From a virus: 23,804 nucleotides of DNA. The notes beneath the pieces are model-generated. The model saw nothing but the letters and a program-made list of their open reading frames with translations, had not been told where the DNA came from and did no database searches. The position numbers and the translations under genes were made by a program. The DNA lies in the IMG/VR virus record IMGVR_UViG_3300034198_005756, positions 1 through 23,804 of that record; one strand, given 5' to 3'. Positions 22,857 through 23,804 of this stretch are shown piece after piece (positions within the stretch are counted from its first letter, which is position 1; each line of letters starts with the position of its first letter).

Positions 22857-22889
22857 GTGTTAGTGACTTTATTTATAGAGTTCTAACAC
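22857..22889 (-). promoter_or_regulatory. Inverted repeat around a late promoter, next to the methyltransferase ribosome site
   Basis: GTGTTAG (22857-22863) and CTAACAC (22883-22889) are perfect 7-bp arms with a further 3-bp ACT/AGT pairing inside. In the mRNA the 3' arm ends directly before GAGGAA. The exact consensus octamer TATAAATA lies in the loop. A late start near 22864 would omit the 5' arm. Confidence 0.6.
22870..22877 (-). promoter_or_regulatory. Late promoter, exact T4 consensus TATAAATA
   Basis: The only exact match to the T4 late octamer among the intergenic sites. The predicted start near 22864 gives a 20-nt leader with a GAGGAA ribosome site before the ATG at 22844. Confidence 0.7.
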
Positions 22890-22899
22890 TCAAAGAATA

Positions 22900-23804
22900 T
22901 TATATTTTACCAGATGCTTTTAGAATTGGAGGAATGCCTGCTCTAGATATTTTAGAACCTAATTTCTTTGCATTTTGTTTCATCGTATTAGGATGAATGT
23001 CTACCGTTAATGCGGTCTTGAAACGTGGATCATTCTTCTCTGCTTCGCTTGGAATGTATCCCGACGCTTCCGCCACACCTTGCTTACTTTGAGCAACTGC
23101 TATATAAGCAGGACCGGTGTAGCCATCAGGATACTTATGAAAGTGTTGAATAGTTCTATGCCATCCTTCTAGTAATTCATATCCGTCGGATCTTTTAATT
23201 AGTATCACCGGTTCACTTCTAATTCCTCCTTGTTTTTGTGCTAACTGTGCTTGTGTGGCGTGTCGTTCGACATCTCTTGATACCTCAAAATCCGGGTGCT
23301 GTTTACCACCTGCTCGTGCATTGAGTTTGGCAACAATGCCGGGAGTCCACATGTCCATTGTAAATTTCATGTTGGGTACTAATTGCCATTGAGTGTTTCT
23401 ATTTAAACCCTCTCGATTCAACATTGTCAATAATCTGCGTTTAGGATTTTCATCATTATAACGACCAAATCCCTGATATAACCAATCTTTTACTACATAA
23501 TCTGGCCATTTTGGAACAATGCTTTTTATGTATTGATACATTCGATCACGCAATTCAGTAATCTGCTCTGATCCTTCCGCCACATCTTGCTCTCCACTAA
23601 TCAACCAGACTTTAGCAGGTAATTCTTTAACATAATTTGCTGTGCCCAATCGTGTTTTTCCACCTATTAACCACAGTCCTTGACTTGTTTTTAGTATGAT
23701 AGGCATTTCTACTTGATCTTTATTAAACAAATCATTTACTCTTTTTTCTTTTGCTGGACCTATAGGACCTTCGTGACCAGTAGGTGCTAAAACTTTTTGT
23801 AAAG
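22900..23804 (-). CDS. Partial protein with two ParB-like motifs
   Basis: The frame is open to the window edge, so the 5' end is missing; 300 residues are visible. An in-frame TTG at 23730 is not a credible start. Two stretches look like ParB/sulfiredoxin-fold signatures: LWLIGGKTRLGTANYV followed by PAKVWLI, and GYELLEGWHRTIQHF, each with a G-x-x-R element after hydrophobic strands. Between them lies a Trp- and Arg-rich region (KWPDYVVKDWLYQGFGRYN). The C-terminal 55 residues (from ASGYIPSEAEKNDPRF to ILKASGKI) look like a separate basic module. Two copies of an 18-nt repeat encode QGVAEA and QDVAEG at 23067 and 23574. ParB-fold proteins bind or cut nucleic acid or use CTP; no activity can be assigned here. 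Confidence 0.75.
   Translation of the reverse strand, partial: LQKVLAPTGHEGPIGPAKEKRVNDLFNKDQVEMPIILKTSQGLWLIGGKTRLGTANYVKELPAKVWLISGEQDVAEGSEQITELRDRMYQYIKSIVPKWPDYVVKDWLYQGFGRYNDENPKRRLLTMLNREGLNRNTQWQLVPNMKFTMDMWTPGIVAKLNARAGGKQHPDFEVSRDVERHATQAQLAQKQGGIRSEPVILIKRSDGYELLEGWHRTIQHFHKYPDGYTGPAYIAVAQSKQGVAEASGYIPSEAEKNDPRFKTALTVDIHPNTMKQNAKKLGSKISRAGIPPILKASGKI
23067..23084 (-). repeat. Short dispersed in-frame repeat, copy 1
   Basis: On the minus strand AGCAAGGTGTGGCGGAAG, encoding KQGVAE at the join to the C-terminal module. It is GC-rich compared with its surroundings and matches copy 2 at 17 of 18 bases in the same reading frame. Confidence 0.6.
23574..23591 (-). repeat. Short dispersed in-frame repeat, copy 2
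   Basis: On the minus strand AGCAAGATGTGGCGGAAG, encoding EQDVAE after the first ParB-like motif. One base differs from copy 1, 507 bp away. Confidence 0.6.

Noticed and set aside
23728-23730. TTG start for the ParB-like protein
   Set aside because: The frame stays open to the window edge, so the true start lies outside.
1-23804. tRNA genes, CRISPR arrays, insertion sequences, integrase or attachment sites
   Set aside because: I looked for tRNA-like cloverleaf sequences, regularly spaced repeats, transposase or integrase motifs and saw none.

Overview
The window is a gene-dense, AT-rich stretch of a large tailed-phage genome (Caudoviricetes, T4-like myovirus gene content). Every supported gene lies on the minus strand, so genes are transcribed from right to left. 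The assignment rests on a T4-type terminase large subunit, a UvsX/RecA recombinase, a gp32-type ssDNA-binding protein, a Dam-type adenine methyltransferase, T4-late-promoter-like octamers (TATAAATA and close variants), ATGA/GTGA stop-start overlaps and almost no spacer DNA. No gap without a gene exceeds 165 bp. The host cannot be read directly. A 76-residue protein (6050-6280) looks like a small family I associate with Betaproteobacteria, which weakly suggests such a host, perhaps freshwater.

Layout in transcription order. (1) 23804-22170: the 3' part of a gene with two ParB-like motifs, then a class I methyltransferase. (2) 22107-21457: a small kinase-fold protein, closed by a terminator. 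(3) 21398-7549: a packaging and virion block with a small protein in the small-terminase position, terminase large subunit, a 515-residue conserved phage protein, a KxDG nucleotidyltransferase/ligase-like protein, an HxGH nucleotidylyltransferase and three long tandem paralogues of the amidoligase (glutamine-synthetase-fold) superfamily with different numbers of C-terminal repeat modules. (4) 7383-1914: a recombination block with gp32-like protein, the 76-residue protein, UvsX, an acidic 93-residue protein, a helical 151-residue protein, Dam-like methylase and a 462-residue protein with a possible PD-(D/E)xK core, closed by a terminator. (5) 1794-42: an OB-fold-like protein and an AAA ATPase, each behind its own near-consensus sigma70 promoter, ending in a UUCG-loop terminator.

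The most interesting feature is a shared N-terminal tag. Seven otherwise unrelated proteins (three amidoligases, the ligase-like protein, the nucleotidylyltransferase, the kinase-like protein and the 462-residue protein) start with a short leader such as MKIRELLAE, MKINQIIDE or MKLYELFEKQLNE that ends in (L/I)-x-E within the first 9-17 residues. This resembles the capsid-targeting leader of T4 internal proteins (MKTYQEFIAE), which the gp21 prohead protease cuts after (L/I)-x-E. I infer a set of enzymes packaged inside the head and delivered with the DNA. Several of these genes also carry a late-promoter octamer only 5-8 nt before the ATG with no Shine-Dalgarno sequence, which predicts leaderless late mRNAs. 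In one case (22105-22147) the start codon sits in the arm of a long inverted repeat, laid out like the T4 stage-specific translation switches. All functions are inferred from motifs read by eye; no database search was possible.
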